The position numbers were made by a program, and so were the translations under genes. The notes beneath the pieces were generated by a model. The model was given only the letters and a program-made list of their open reading frames with translations. It did no database searches and was not told where the DNA came from. 64,000 nt of DNA from Haloglycomyces albus DSM 45210 (GTDB lineage Bacteria > Actinomycetota > Actinomycetes > Mycobacteriales > Micromonosporaceae). The stretch is from contig NZ_AZUQ01000001.1 in NCBI RefSeq assembly GCF_000527155.1, forward strand, positions 2,415,615 through 2,479,614. Direction: 5' to 3'. The first letter of the stretch is position 1. The number at the start of each line of letters is the position of its first letter. Of this stretch, positions 28,409-37,464 are shown piece after piece.

Positions 28409-29374
28409 TTAGGATTGGCGCGGAATCGCAGGTGCCTTTCGTTTCTTTTTCTTCTTTTTGGACGTCATCTTTTGATTGGGATCAAAAGCGTCGCGTAGTC
28501 CGTCACCGATGTAGTTGAAGGTGACACAGAGAAGTACCAAGGTCAGACCCGGGATATAGAACATCCAAGGCTTGGGGCGCATGAAGTCCACTCCGCGGTC
28601 GACCAAATAGCCGAGCGACACGTTGGGGAACGTCAGACCCAGACCCAGGAACGACAGCGTCGCCTCCACCAGGATCGCGATGACGATGGCCAGGGTGGCG
28701 GACACGAGGACGATACCGGTGACGTTGGGGAGAAGGTGGCGCAGAATGATGCGGGTATTCGATGCTCCCATGGCACGGGCCGCCTCGATGTACTCCCGTT
28801 CCCGGAGCGACAGAACCTCCGCGCGAACCAGACGCGCGGTCGTGCCCCAACCGGCCAGTCCGATGACGAGAGCGATCTGCCACCACTCCGGGCTACCGAA
28901 GGCGGTGACCACCGTTGCCGCGATGACGAGGAACGGAACGATGAAGACCACGTCGACGACGCGCATCATCATCGCGTCGATGAGACCGCCGGTGAGGCCG
29001 GCGGTAGCACCCCATAGGGATCCGATGAGGATGTCGAAGAAGGCGACGACGATCGCGATCTTCAGCGAAACGGCGACACCGGCCATGAGCATGGCCATCA
29101 GATCGCTACTACCGGTCAGAGTGCCGAAAGGATGTTCGGCGCTGGGGGGAGCGCCGTTCGGAATCGTTCCGGCCTGGACGGTCGGTTCCCACCAATAGAC
29201 CAGTGGGCCGACGAAAGCAAAGATGATGAACAAGACGAGGACGATGAGGGAGGCCATGGCCATCTTGTGGCGTACGAACCGAGTCAAGACCATACGGGTC
29301 ATCGAAACGCCTTCGCCGCCGATGGCCTCGTCTTCGTAATTCTTGTCTTGAGGTTGAAGCGAAATAGAACTCAT
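28409..29374 (-). CDS. peptide ABC transporter permease, OppC/DppC family
   Basis: This 321-residue inner-membrane subunit has about six helices. It shows the OppC N-terminal helix followed by a large extracytoplasmic loop (HPFGTLTGSSDL) and the EAA loop region EYIEAARAMGASNTRIILRH, which contacts the ATPase. The C-terminus is very basic (KKKKKKRK). The start overlaps the upstream OppB gene stop by 4 bases. No oppD/oppF ATPase gene follows; the next gene on this side is on the other strand. Confidence 0.95.
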   Translation of the reverse strand: MSSISLQPQDKNYEDEAIGGEGVSMTRMVLTRFVRHKMAMASLIVLVLFIIFAFVGPLVYWWEPTVQAGTIPNGAPPSAEHPFGTLTGSSDLMAMLMAGVAVSLKIAIVVAFFDILIGSLWGATAGLTGGLIDAMMMRVVDVVFIVPFLVIAATVVTAFGSPEWWQIALVIGLAGWGTTARLVRAEVLSLREREYIEAARAMGASNTRIILRHLLPNVTGIVLVSATLAIVIAILVEATLSFLGLGLTFPNVSLGYLVDRGVDFMRPKPWMFYIPGLTLVLLCVTFNYIGDGLRDAFDPNQKMTSKKKKKKRKAPAIPRQS

Positions 29375-30414
29375 AGTCGAATCCTTGGGTCCAGAACGGC
29401 GTAAAGAATATCGGAGATGAGGATTCCCACCACCGTCAAGACACCGGTGAAGATGACGAATGCCTGTATTGCGAAGGTGTCCTTCTGCAACAGCGCGGTG
29501 GAAAAGAAGCGTCCCATACCGTCCCAGTTGAAGATGACCTCAACCAGAATCGAGCCGGTCAAGGCGAGAATGATCGTGGTGGGAGCCAACGTAGCCATCG
29601 GCATCAACGCCGTACGTAGGGCATGGCGTCGGATGACGGTCCGGTGCCGCAATCCCTTGGAACGTGCGAGGCGAACGTAGTCCGAATGCATGACTTCCAG
29701 CATCGCGGCTCGCTGATAACGGCTGGCGGCCGCAAAACCGGTCAGTGCCAACACGATGGTCGGCAGAATCAAGTGTCCGAACTGGTCTATGACATGGTCG
29801 AACGCCGTGAAGTCCGACGTCCCGGAAGTGCTGGAATCTCCAACGGTCCCAAAGAAGCTGGTTTCGGTGGAGCGGTTGAACGACACGCCCATTCCCTTAA
29901 CCAGGGCCGCGAACCAGAAGGTGGGCATGGCCAAACAAATAAAACCAATTGTGGTCAAGACGTAATCGATGAGCTTATATTGGCGTACTGCGGAGACGAC
30001 GCCGGTGACGATCGCCAAACCTAGGGAGAAGATGACGCCGGCCATGACCAGTTTAAGTGTCGGGAGTATCCGCTTGGCGATCTCTTCGTCGATGTCAAAG
30101 TTGTCGCTACGAGTGGAAGGGCCGAAGTTTCCCTGCAGCACTCCCATGTCGCCGTTTTGTTCACCGATCCCGGTGAGCCAGAGCCAGTACCGTTCTACGA
30201 AGCTCCGGTCGTAGTAATAACGTTCCTCGAACCGATCGACCATCACCTCGATGTCTTCCGGCTCGTAGTCATTGGTTGCCGCGGTCTGCTGCAAATTGAA
30301 TTCGTAGTTCTGTACAGGATTACTGGACAGACTTACCAAGGTGAAGGTCAAAAAGGAAGCTACCAGCAAAACCGGAACCATCACCATCATACGCCGTAGG
30401 CTGTATTTGATCAT
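29371..30414 (-). CDS. peptide ABC transporter permease, OppB/DppB family
   Basis: The 347-residue permease has an N-terminal helix, a long extracytoplasmic insert (about 30-120) and five further helices. The EAA loop reads DYVRLARSKGLRHRTVIRRH. It should pair with the OppC-type subunit to form the channel for oligopeptides or related solutes. It lies 75 bases after the binding-protein gene and overlaps the next permease by 4 bases, so the three form one operon. Confidence 0.95.
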   Translation of the reverse strand: MIKYSLRRMMVMVPVLLVASFLTFTLVSLSSNPVQNYEFNLQQTAATNDYEPEDIEVMVDRFEERYYYDRSFVERYWLWLTGIGEQNGDMGVLQGNFGPSTRSDNFDIDEEIAKRILPTLKLVMAGVIFSLGLAIVTGVVSAVRQYKLIDYVLTTIGFICLAMPTFWFAALVKGMGVSFNRSTETSFFGTVGDSSTSGTSDFTAFDHVIDQFGHLILPTIVLALTGFAAASRYQRAAMLEVMHSDYVRLARSKGLRHRTVIRRHALRTALMPMATLAPTTIILALTGSILVEVIFNWDGMGRFFSTALLQKDTFAIQAFVIFTGVLTVVGILISDILYAVLDPRIRL

Positions 30415-30489
30415 AAGCGAGGTACTTTCTGCAATAGTGGTGGGGCCGACGGATCGACCCCACCGCTAAGATCGGACGGTTAAACGGGA

Positions 30490-32271
30490 TTACTCCGCTG
30501 CCCAACCCCACTCGGCAATGTTGTAGAGCGAGTTCAGCGAGTTGCTTCCGTTCGGACGAACGTTCACCAGGTCCTCATTGAAGACCACGATGCCCGGCTG
30601 AGTCAGAACGGGGAGCACCGCGTACTCGTCAACGGCCAGCTTGTAAGCTTCGTTCTCAAGCGCGGCAGCCTCGTCGATATCGAACGTGGTTGCTGAGTTC
30701 TCAGCCGCCTCATCGATTTCCGGGTTGTCGATTCCGGCGTAGTTACCGCCACTGTCGCTGTGCCAGTAGAACTCGGCCGATCCGACGAACGACGGCGTTC
30801 CGCTCCAGCCGAAGTACGTGATGTCGAACTTGCCTTCCGCCAGGTTGGAACCGAAGGCGTCGGGGGCGTCGGCGATCACTTCGGCACCGATACCCATTTC
30901 CTCCAGCGTGGACTGGACGGTGCTCTGGGTAATGGCACGCAGCTCGGCATTGGCGCCGTGCGTCAGGCGGAGGCCCTCGACCGGGTCACCGTCGGGCGTC
31001 ATGAGCTGGTCACCGAAGCCGGTGTAGCCGGCGTCCTTCAGGATCTCCTCGGCCGCGTCCAGGTCACCGGTGCCGGAGCCGGTCTCGGTCAGGTAGTCCT
31101 CGTGGTACTCACTCTTCTCGGAGAAGATGTGGTTGGTACGGGGCTCCATGTCATCGACGTAGGGACCGAAGGTCGCGTCGATGATGTCCTGGGTGTTGAT
31201 GGCGTTGAAGATCGCCCGACGTAGCTCCTTGTCGGCAAGGAACTCGTTGCTGGTGTTGAAGTTCAAGTGCTCCCACACGCTGGCCTCGTAGATGGTGGAG
31301 ACGGCGTTCGGAATGTCGCCGACCTTTTCCACGAAGGCGCTGTCGAAACGCGGCAGGATGGCGTCGACCTCGCCGTTCTCCAGGGCCGTCAGTGCGGCGC
31401 CCTCTTCACCGATCACTTCGATGTGGAGCTTGTCCAAGGTCGGTTCGACTTCGCCGTACCAGTTCTCGTTCGGAACCATGGTTACCGTACCGGCGTCGCC
31501 CATCTCGACCGAGTCCGGCTCGATCTTGTAGGGGCCACCCGACCAGGTGGGAATGGTCTCGTCCATCCACACGACCGCGTCGGACATTTCCTCAGGGTCG
31601 TTCTTCCAGTCGAAGCCCGCCTCGGTGGCCGCATGGCCGGGAACGCTGAACGGGGCACCGATGTGCCATTCGGCGTCGGCATAGCCCTCTATGTAGGTGA
31701 TTTCGATTCCACCGTCGACCTCTTCGATGGATTCGACCTTGTCACCGTACGAGGTTCCACGCGGGTCACACTTCTCCTGGTCCGCGCACAGGTCGGTGTC
31801 GGTGGTGCTGGAGTACCAGTAGAACAGGAAGTCGTCCAGGCTACCGATCTGTTCACCGGTGTCCCAAACGGCGGTTTCCTTGAACTCGTAGCGAACCTTG
31901 AGGGGCTCGTCGTCCTCGTTCAAACGTTCGGGCTCTTCAGCAAACACGTCCTGGTTGTACTCGTACGTCTGGTCGGGCTGATACCCGCCATCCTGTACCT
32001 GGGGAATAATCCCGGACGTGGCGTACATGTTGTACACCGAACCGGACCCGGCACGACGCTCGTACCAGCCTTCCCACGCCTGCGGGATGGCTACGACGGC
32101 TTCACCGCCGTCCTTGCGGTCGCCGGAGTTGCATTCGTTCGGGTGTTCTTTGCAGTCTTCGAGGCCACCGACGTTCGCGGCGCCGTTTTCTCCGTCGTCA
32201 CTGCCGCAGGCGGCGAGCAGCATCATGCCCACCGCACCGACAGCTACAGCGGATTTCGCTGAAGTTTTCAC
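30490..32271 (-). CDS. peptide-binding lipoprotein, SBP family 5
   Basis: The protein is 593 residues from GTG 32271, which has GAGGG upstream. The signal peptide ends in lipobox LLAAC (C22), so it is a surface lipoprotein. The family-5 binding fold is supported by length, by the VWEHLNFNTSN region and by LADKELRRAIFNAINTQDI. The sequence is strikingly acidic (many DDGE, EDDE and EGEE stretches), as often seen in salt-adapted organisms. The extended frame upstream of the GTG has no similarity. It should deliver oligopeptides to the two downstream permeases. Confidence 0.94.
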   Translation of the reverse strand: MKTSAKSAVAVGAVGMMLLAACGSDDGENGAANVGGLEDCKEHPNECNSGDRKDGGEAVVAIPQAWEGWYERRAGSGSVYNMYATSGIIPQVQDGGYQPDQTYEYNQDVFAEEPERLNEDDEPLKVRYEFKETAVWDTGEQIGSLDDFLFYWYSSTTDTDLCADQEKCDPRGTSYGDKVESIEEVDGGIEITYIEGYADAEWHIGAPFSVPGHAATEAGFDWKNDPEEMSDAVVWMDETIPTWSGGPYKIEPDSVEMGDAGTVTMVPNENWYGEVEPTLDKLHIEVIGEEGAALTALENGEVDAILPRFDSAFVEKVGDIPNAVSTIYEASVWEHLNFNTSNEFLADKELRRAIFNAINTQDIIDATFGPYVDDMEPRTNHIFSEKSEYHEDYLTETGSGTGDLDAAEEILKDAGYTGFGDQLMTPDGDPVEGLRLTHGANAELRAITQSTVQSTLEEMGIGAEVIADAPDAFGSNLAEGKFDITYFGWSGTPSFVGSAEFYWHSDSGGNYAGIDNPEIDEAAENSATTFDIDEAAALENEAYKLAVDEYAVLPVLTQPGIVVFNEDLVNVRPNGSNSLNSLYNIAEWGWAAE

Positions 32272-32781
32272 TTTACCCTCCGTGGGACAGTGTTTTTCGT
32301 GTCTGATGTGTAAACATTGCAGCAGTGTGATGGAAAACAGAAGACGGTTTGTCAAATCGTTATTCTGCAGTTGGTAATTAGATACAGAGAGATCACAATT
32401 ATGAGAAACGAGTGTATTTCCCATTCAGGTGAGCTAAATGTTTCTGATGTTACTGATGTTTCTAGAGTGATTACAGTGACTGTCGTAGTGAAATCCCTTG
32501 CGGCAACACGGTCCCCATACGCTGTTTGACGAGCGCTTGCGCTCTTCCCCTCTCGAGGGGAAGGGTCGTGAAGCGGCGGCGGCGATAATGGGAATTCACG
32601 ATATCGGCCCAAAGAAAAAGCGGTATAGAATTGCCTGTAGATGTGAGTACAAATAATTCGAGTTCCATTTAATGTGAATCTACAGATACCGTTATGGATA
32701 GATGATTCGAATTATTCTGAATTCTGCGGAATGAGAATGCGGTGCATTCAAGTGACCGACACACCGGCAGAATCCGCGATT
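32272..32781. other. AT-rich intergenic region with inverted repeats
   Basis: I see no gene here. The left part is the probable promoter region of the peptide transporter operon. A compact palindrome cttcccctctcgaggggaag lies near 32541-32560. An interrupted inverted repeat pairs cggtat (32621-32626) and ctgtagat (32635-32642) with atctacag (32678-32685) and ataccg (32686-32691). Either could act as a terminator for the cysteine desulfurase gene or mark remnants of a small mobile element. Confidence 0.45.
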
Positions 32782-33936
32782 TTAATCCCGCCCCAGAGCC
32801 CGGAGCCGGTTCACTACCTTCGGGAGCGTGTTGAGAAATTGGTCGATTTCGGCTTCGGTCGTGTCGTAGTGGAGTGAAAGACGGACGTTACCGTGGCTGA
32901 GTACCCCCATGGCGGAAAGGACATGTGAGGGCCGGAACCGGTTTGACGCACACGCCGATCCCGAGGAGACGGAGAAGCCCTCTCGATTCAATTCGGTCAG
33001 CAACACCTCCCCGTCAACGCCGAGACAGGAGAACGTCACAATATTCGGTAGGCAGTCGTCAGGGTCACCTGGCATTTCGACCTCGGTAACCGTCTCGGAT
33101 ATCTCGTTTCGCAATTGCTCGGCCAGCGCTCTCACTCGATCGGCCTGTGCGCGACGTTGTTCCACCGCGTGACGCAAGCCCGCCGCGGCGGCCACCGCAG
33201 CGGGTACATTGACCTCCCCGACCGCTTCCTGTGGCGAGGCGTCGTCGCCGGGGAACGGCAGTCGCCAGCGTGAACCGGTGCGCACCACCATAATCCCGCA
33301 TCCCGCCAGGCCACCCCACTTACGGGCCGAGCCGGTCAGTACGGACCAGCCGTCTTCTACCGGCTCCCACGGTAGGCTCGCCGCCGCGTCACAGACCCAG
33401 GGGCGACCGTCGAGTCGGTGTCGCAGGGTGGACAGCGGTTGCCGGGTTCCCACTTCGTGGTTGGCGCTTTGGACGGCGACGACGGACGGATCGTCACCTA
33501 GAGGGGGAAGGACTCCAAGGTCGATGCGTCCCAGTCGGTCGACCGGGATCGAGTCTGTGGTGCCCCCGCGATCGGCGTACCAGGCGGCGGCGTGCAGAAC
33601 GGCGGAGTGTTCCACTTGACTGGAGAGGATTTCGGCATCGCGACCCAGGCCATGGGCCATTCCCAATAGGCCGTAATGCACGGCCTGCGATCCGGAAGAT
33701 GTGAAAGTGACCTCATCGGCGCGGACGTTCAGCGATTCGGCCACGGATTGACGCGCCGCGTCCAGTAGCATCCGCGAGCGCCGACCCAATGTGTACAGTC
33801 GCCCGGGGCCCGCCCAGCCTTCGTTCAAAGCCGCAGCGTAAGCTTCGCGTGCGGCCCGGCTCGGCGGCATGGCGGTGGCCGCGTCAAAGTAGAATTCGTC
33901 CACGGCTCCAATGTATAGGACATGGCCACATTTCAC
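32782..33936 (-). CDS. cysteine desulfurase (NifS/IscS-like)
   Basis: This PLP enzyme, about 384 residues, should remove sulfur from cysteine for Fe-S cluster or other sulfur-cofactor assembly. Visible motifs are YFDAATAMPP at the N-terminus, FTSSGSQAVHYG, EHSAVLHA, and SARKWGG with the PLP lysine. The active-site cysteine loop is SSGSACAS. The start is uncertain: GTG 33936 has AAGGGG nearby, while GTG 33903 gives the most typical N-terminus. It is divergent from ctaC. The closeness of an Fe-S carrier gene (erpA) suggests joint function, although a peptide transporter operon lies between them. Confidence 0.92.
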   Translation of the reverse strand: MKCGHVLYIGAVDEFYFDAATAMPPSRAAREAYAAALNEGWAGPGRLYTLGRRSRMLLDAARQSVAESLNVRADEVTFTSSGSQAVHYGLLGMAHGLGRDAEILSSQVEHSAVLHAAAWYADRGGTTDSIPVDRLGRIDLGVLPPLGDDPSVVAVQSANHEVGTRQPLSTLRHRLDGRPWVCDAAASLPWEPVEDGWSVLTGSARKWGGLAGCGIMVVRTGSRWRLPFPGDDASPQEAVGEVNVPAAVAAAAGLRHAVEQRRAQADRVRALAEQLRNEISETVTEVEMPGDPDDCLPNIVTFSCLGVDGEVLLTELNREGFSVSSGSACASNRFRPSHVLSAMGVLSHGNVRLSLHYDTTEAEIDQFLNTLPKVVNRLRALGRD

Positions 33937-34102
33937 CCAACCCCTTTGCACCGTGATCTAGACTTAACCGATAGGCTCTAACGCGACACAACCGTCGGCC
34001 CGATGTCGTGACGCCGACTCGCCAGATCGATTCGCCCGGGAGAGATCGGCACGCCGATGGCACGACGGTCCCAAACCCAAACGCCCAGAAAGGCTTGAGC
34101 AG

Positions 34103-34996
34103 GTGGTCGGAAAACCGTTCCGCATAGCTCGCGGCCGTACCCGCCGCACTGTCGGTCTCGTCGCCATTGCGGCGACGCTGCCCGTGGTGCTCTCCGGATG
34201 CAGCCTCGTAGACATGTTTCATTTGGGTTGGCCCACTTCACAGCCAACAGATCAATCAGAGATGATGATGGACCTGTGGATCGGAGCGGTCATAGCCTCG
34301 CTCGCCGTGGGTGTCATCGTATGGGGATTGACCTTCTGGTGTTGTGTCGCTTATAAGAAGAAGAGCGATGACATTCCCCCGCAGACGAAGTACAACATGC
34401 CCTCGGAGATCCTCTTTACGGGTCTTCCGGTCGTCATCATCGCCGTGCTCTTCTACTTCACGGCCGTCATTCAAACCGACGTCACCGAGGTCTCCGAGGA
34501 CCCCGAATACGTCGTGGAAGTGACGGCGTTGAAGTGGAACTGGCAGTTCTCCTATCAGGATGACAATGGAGAACCGGTGACCGGACCGGACGGACAACCT
34601 TACGTGGAGAAGGGCGACAGCGACTACATTCCGATTCTGGTCGTTCCCAAATCCGAGAAGGTCCAGTTCCAGAGCCATTCTGAGGACGTCATCCACTCCT
34701 TCTGGGTTCCCGACACCTTGTTCAAGCGGGACGTGATTCCCGGAGAGGACAGCGCGTGGGAGTACGACTTCAAGAGCACCGGTAGCTTTGTCGGTCGCTG
34801 CGCCGAACTGTGCGGTGCCTACCACGCGTTTATGAACTTCGAAATGCGCGTGGTCGAGGAAGACGACTACGCGACGTTCATTTCCGCCATCGAGTCCGGT
34901 GCGTCGACGCCGGAGGCCTTGGAAGAGATCGGCCAAGACCCGTACGCTGAGACGACGGATGTCTTCGAGACTTCGCGCGATGGCGCGGAAGGTTAG
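34103..34996 (+). CDS. ctaC: cytochrome c oxidase subunit II
   Basis: CtaC carries the binuclear CuA centre of aa3-type cytochrome oxidase and accepts electrons from cytochrome c. The 297-residue protein has a signal sequence ending in a lipobox-like LSGC (C33), two membrane helices (about 52-75 and 95-120) and a C-terminal cupredoxin domain. CuA ligands are in DVIHSFWVP (His) and GRCAELCGAYHAFM (two Cys, His, Met). GTG start with AGAAAGG upstream. ctaF follows after 14 bases, the usual actinobacterial order. Confidence 0.96.
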   Translation: MVGKPFRIARGRTRRTVGLVAIAATLPVVLSGCSLVDMFHLGWPTSQPTDQSEMMMDLWIGAVIASLAVGVIVWGLTFWCCVAYKKKSDDIPPQTKYNMPSEILFTGLPVVIIAVLFYFTAVIQTDVTEVSEDPEYVVEVTALKWNWQFSYQDDNGEPVTGPDGQPYVEKGDSDYIPILVVPKSEKVQFQSHSEDVIHSFWVPDTLFKRDVIPGEDSAWEYDFKSTGSFVGRCAELCGAYHAFMNFEMRVVEEDDYATFISAIESGASTPEALEEIGQDPYAETTDVFETSRDGAEG

Positions 34997-35010
34997 GAAG
35001 GCGGCAGGCA

Positions 35011-35457
35011 ATGAAAACCGAGAACAAGATCTTCCTGTCGGTCACAGTGTCGATGTTCCTGTTCGCGGGAATCTACGGGTACTGGACCCACACCAATACC
35101 AATCCCGCCTACGGCAGCGCCGACGGCATCGAATGGGTGGGAACGGTCGCGCTGGTGATGTCGGGGCTTTTGACCGGAATGATCTGGCTGGCCTTCCTCA
35201 TCATCGCCAACCGCATCGATCCTCGTCCGGAAGACCGCGAGGACGGCGAGATCTCCGACGTATCGGGCAATGTGGGGTTCTTCAGCCCCGGATCGTATTG
35301 GCCGCTGGGTCTGGCCCTGGCCTCGACCTTGGCCGGTCTGGGTTTGGTTTACATGGTCACCTGGGTGATCGTGGCCGGGGGAATCGCCTTGCTGTTCACC
35401 ATTGGCGGACTGTTGTTCGAGTACTACACGGGCACACGACGGACCGGTGTCGAGTAA
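35011..35457 (+). CDS. ctaF: cytochrome c oxidase subunit IV (actinobacterial)
   Basis: This 148-residue membrane protein with four predicted helices is the small actinobacterial oxidase subunit that follows ctaC. The N-terminal MKTENKIFLSVTVSMFLFAG and the soluble loop RIDPRPEDREDGEISD, followed by GFFSPGSYWPL, are characteristic of the family. It is 14 bases downstream of ctaC and ends in a terminator. Other oxidase genes (ctaD, ctaE, qcr) are not in the window. Confidence 0.95.
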   Translation: MKTENKIFLSVTVSMFLFAGIYGYWTHTNTNPAYGSADGIEWVGTVALVMSGLLTGMIWLAFLIIANRIDPRPEDREDGEISDVSGNVGFFSPGSYWPLGLALASTLAGLGLVYMVTWVIVAGGIALLFTIGGLLFEYYTGTRRTGVE

Positions 35458-35483
35458 ACCCGGCAACGTAACGACATGATGTC

Positions 35484-35520
35484 AGCGGCGGTGAGTCAGA
35501 CGGGCTCACCGCCGCTTTTT
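35484..35520. terminator. Rho-independent terminator, ctaF side
   Basis: Stem agcggcggtgag (35484-35495) pairs with ctcaccgccgct (35505-35516), followed by T residues in the plus direction. It lies between convergent ctaF (+) and the NUDIX gene (-). Confidence 0.93.
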
Positions 35521-35536
35521 GCTGAAACGACGTCGT

Positions 35537-36067
35537 TCAGTGTCGCGTCCGAAACGAACGGTCGGAATCCAGGAAACAGCGCAGCAGCTTAGCCGTGGGT
35601 CGGGTCATGACGGGAAGGTCGTCGATCGGATGCCAGGCCGCGTCCCACACTTCGGCGCCGTCGACGGTCAGCTGAGTATCGCGTGGCTCGCGCACCAGCC
35701 AGTAGACGTTGTCCACCCAACGCCCGTCGGTATGTACGACCGCACACGGGTCGGCCGGCCGCAGTTCGTCGGTGTCGGCGTTGATGCCGGTCTCCTCCCA
35801 CAGCTCTCTCTGCGCGGCGTTGACCGGTTGTTCGCGTCGATCCAGAAGCCCCGCCGGAAGACTCCATTTGCGTCCGGGAGGTTGCCGCAGCATGAGCAAT
35901 TGCCGCTTTTGCGGGTCGGTGACCAGAACGACCGATCCCAGAGTGTAGGTCGGAGTGGCAATACGGACGATTCGCCGTCGCAGTGGATGCGGGAGCTGAT
36001 AGAAAACCCATCCGACAGTGCGGCGCCAGAACGGCGCTCGGCGTCGTTGTACCGAAGGTTGATTCAC
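35537..36067 (-). CDS. NUDIX hydrolase
   Basis: The 176-residue protein hydrolyses a nucleoside-diphosphate-linked compound. The Nudix box is complete: G-x5-E-x7-REL-WEETG within LLDRREQPVNAAQRELWEET. The basic N-terminus with a short hydrophobic stretch precedes it. Substrate unknown. It lies between ctaF and rnpB, on the same strand as rnpB. Confidence 0.93.
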   Translation of the reverse strand: MNQPSVQRRRAPFWRRTVGWVFYQLPHPLRRRIVRIATPTYTLGSVVLVTDPQKRQLLMLRQPPGRKWSLPAGLLDRREQPVNAAQRELWEETGINADTDELRPADPCAVVHTDGRWVDNVYWLVREPRDTQLTVDGAEVWDAAWHPIDDLPVMTRPTAKLLRCFLDSDRSFRTRH

Positions 36068-36138
36068 GCCGACACCTTAACTCTTGCCGGACAACGTCTG
36101 TCAGAGTCCCGAACGCTCTTACGTCAGGAAATCGACTC

Positions 36139-36161
36139 CCGACCTTCTGCCTCAAGGTCGG
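36139..36161 (-). terminator. hairpin after rnpB
   Basis: An 8-bp stem (36139-36146 with 36154-36161) with a 7-base loop lies just past the 3' end of the minus-strand RNase P RNA. Confidence 0.6.
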
Positions 36162-36168
36162 AGAGGAT

Positions 36169-36586
36169 GAGTCGGCCGATACGCCGGATCCTGTCGTGGA
36201 CGGTCATCTATCTAGGTCCGCCATTGCTGACGGACTCAAGCGGCCTACCCGCGAAGGTAGCCACGAATCGTGACAATCAGCGGGCAACTGTCCTTCGCAC
36301 AGAACCGCGACTGCTTGAGCCGCCGCCCCTCTTGGCCTTGCTCCGGGTGGGGTTTACCGAGCCGCCACCGTCACCGATGGCGCTGGTGAGCTCTTACCTC
36401 ACCTTTTCACCCTTACCTGCGCGGGGAATGACTCCTCGCCAGGCGGTTTGTTTTCTGTGGCACTTTCCCGCAGGTCGCCCCGGGTCGCTGTTAACGACCA
36501 CCCTGCCCTATGGAGTCCGGACGTTCCTCGGCGGAGTGGGTCGCAAAAAGCGAGCCTTTTCACCGCCGCGACCGTCTAGCCGACTC
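36169..36586 (-). ncRNA. rnpB: RNase P RNA
   Basis: This is the catalytic RNA of RNase P, which matures tRNA 5' ends. On the minus strand the conserved blocks appear in order: GAGGAACGTCCGGACTCCA near the 5' part, a GGTAAGGGTGAAA block and GAGGTAAGAGCTCACC in the middle, ACAGAAAACAAACCGCC, and a G/C-rich 3' part. The 5' end gagtcggc (from 36586) pairs with gccgactc at the 3' end (to 36169), forming helix P1 and defining about 418 nt. The long stretch without a credible gene is thus explained. Ends are approximate. Confidence 0.95.
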
Positions 36587-36618
36587 ATCCTGCAATACAA
36601 GCGTACGCTAATTCTACT

Positions 36619-37377
36619 GTGAGTGTTCTCGAGGTTGTCGCGTTGTTGTTCGCCGGACTTGGCGCTGGAGTGCTGAACTCCATCGCCGGTGGCGGCTCCC
36701 TCATTACCTATCCGACGCTGATCGCGGTCGGTGTCCCACCGTTGTGGGCCAATACCTCGAACTCGGTTGCGGTGGCTCCCGCATATTTCGCGGCCACGGC
36801 GGGAGCACGCGGACAGCTGGTCGGGCAAGGCAATCGGGTACGGCAACTGATCCCCACCGCCGCCGTATTCTCGGCGTTGGGAACGATCATCCTGCTCAAC
36901 ACCTCGCACGAAGTGTTCGAAAACATCGTTCCACTCCTGGTGTTGATATCGGCGATCCTCATGGCGCTCGGACCCTTGATCCAACGCTTTGTGCAGTCGC
37001 ATGCCCAGGGCGAACCGCATATCGTCTGGCTGCATCTACTGGTAGGTATCGGCTGTCTCTACGGTTCGTACTTCAACGCCGGACTCGGGCTGGTCCTGCT
37101 GGCGGTCTTGGGAGCGACGCTACCGGAATCGCTGGCTCGCATCGGGGCGTTGAAGAACGCCATGACCGCCGTCGTCGGGGTGGTAACGACGGTCATTTAC
37201 TCGATCTGGACACCCGTATCCTGGTGGGCGATCGCCGTCATCGTGCCGACCGCGCTGCTGGGAGGCTGGTTGGGAAGTCATTACCTTCAGAAACTGCCCG
37301 ACCGGCCGGTGCGAGTCGGAGTGGTGGTCTACGGATTCGTGCTCAGCGCCATTCTCTGGCTCGAACCGGCGTGGTAG
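36619..37377 (+). CDS. TauE/SafE-family anion exporter
   Basis: This 252-residue membrane protein with about eight helices has the TauE/SafE (DUF81) repeats: LFAGLGAGVLNSIAGGGSL in the first half and VGIGCLYGSYFNAGLGLVLL in the second. Such proteins are proposed to export sulfite or sulfonates. It starts at GTG 36619 only 33 bases from the divergent rnpB 5' end and lacks a clear ribosome binding site, so the message may be leaderless and the two promoters must overlap. Confidence 0.9.
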   Translation: MSVLEVVALLFAGLGAGVLNSIAGGGSLITYPTLIAVGVPPLWANTSNSVAVAPAYFAATAGARGQLVGQGNRVRQLIPTAAVFSALGTIILLNTSHEVFENIVPLLVLISAILMALGPLIQRFVQSHAQGEPHIVWLHLLVGIGCLYGSYFNAGLGLVLLAVLGATLPESLARIGALKNAMTAVVGVVTTVIYSIWTPVSWWAIAVIVPTALLGGWLGSHYLQKLPDRPVRVGVVVYGFVLSAILWLEPAW

Positions 37378-37464
37378 TCCGCCAGGTTCCCATTGGGCGA
37401 GACGATGTCCTCGGCTTCGGCGACACTCGACGTAATGACGCCCCACACAGTACAAAATAGGACC

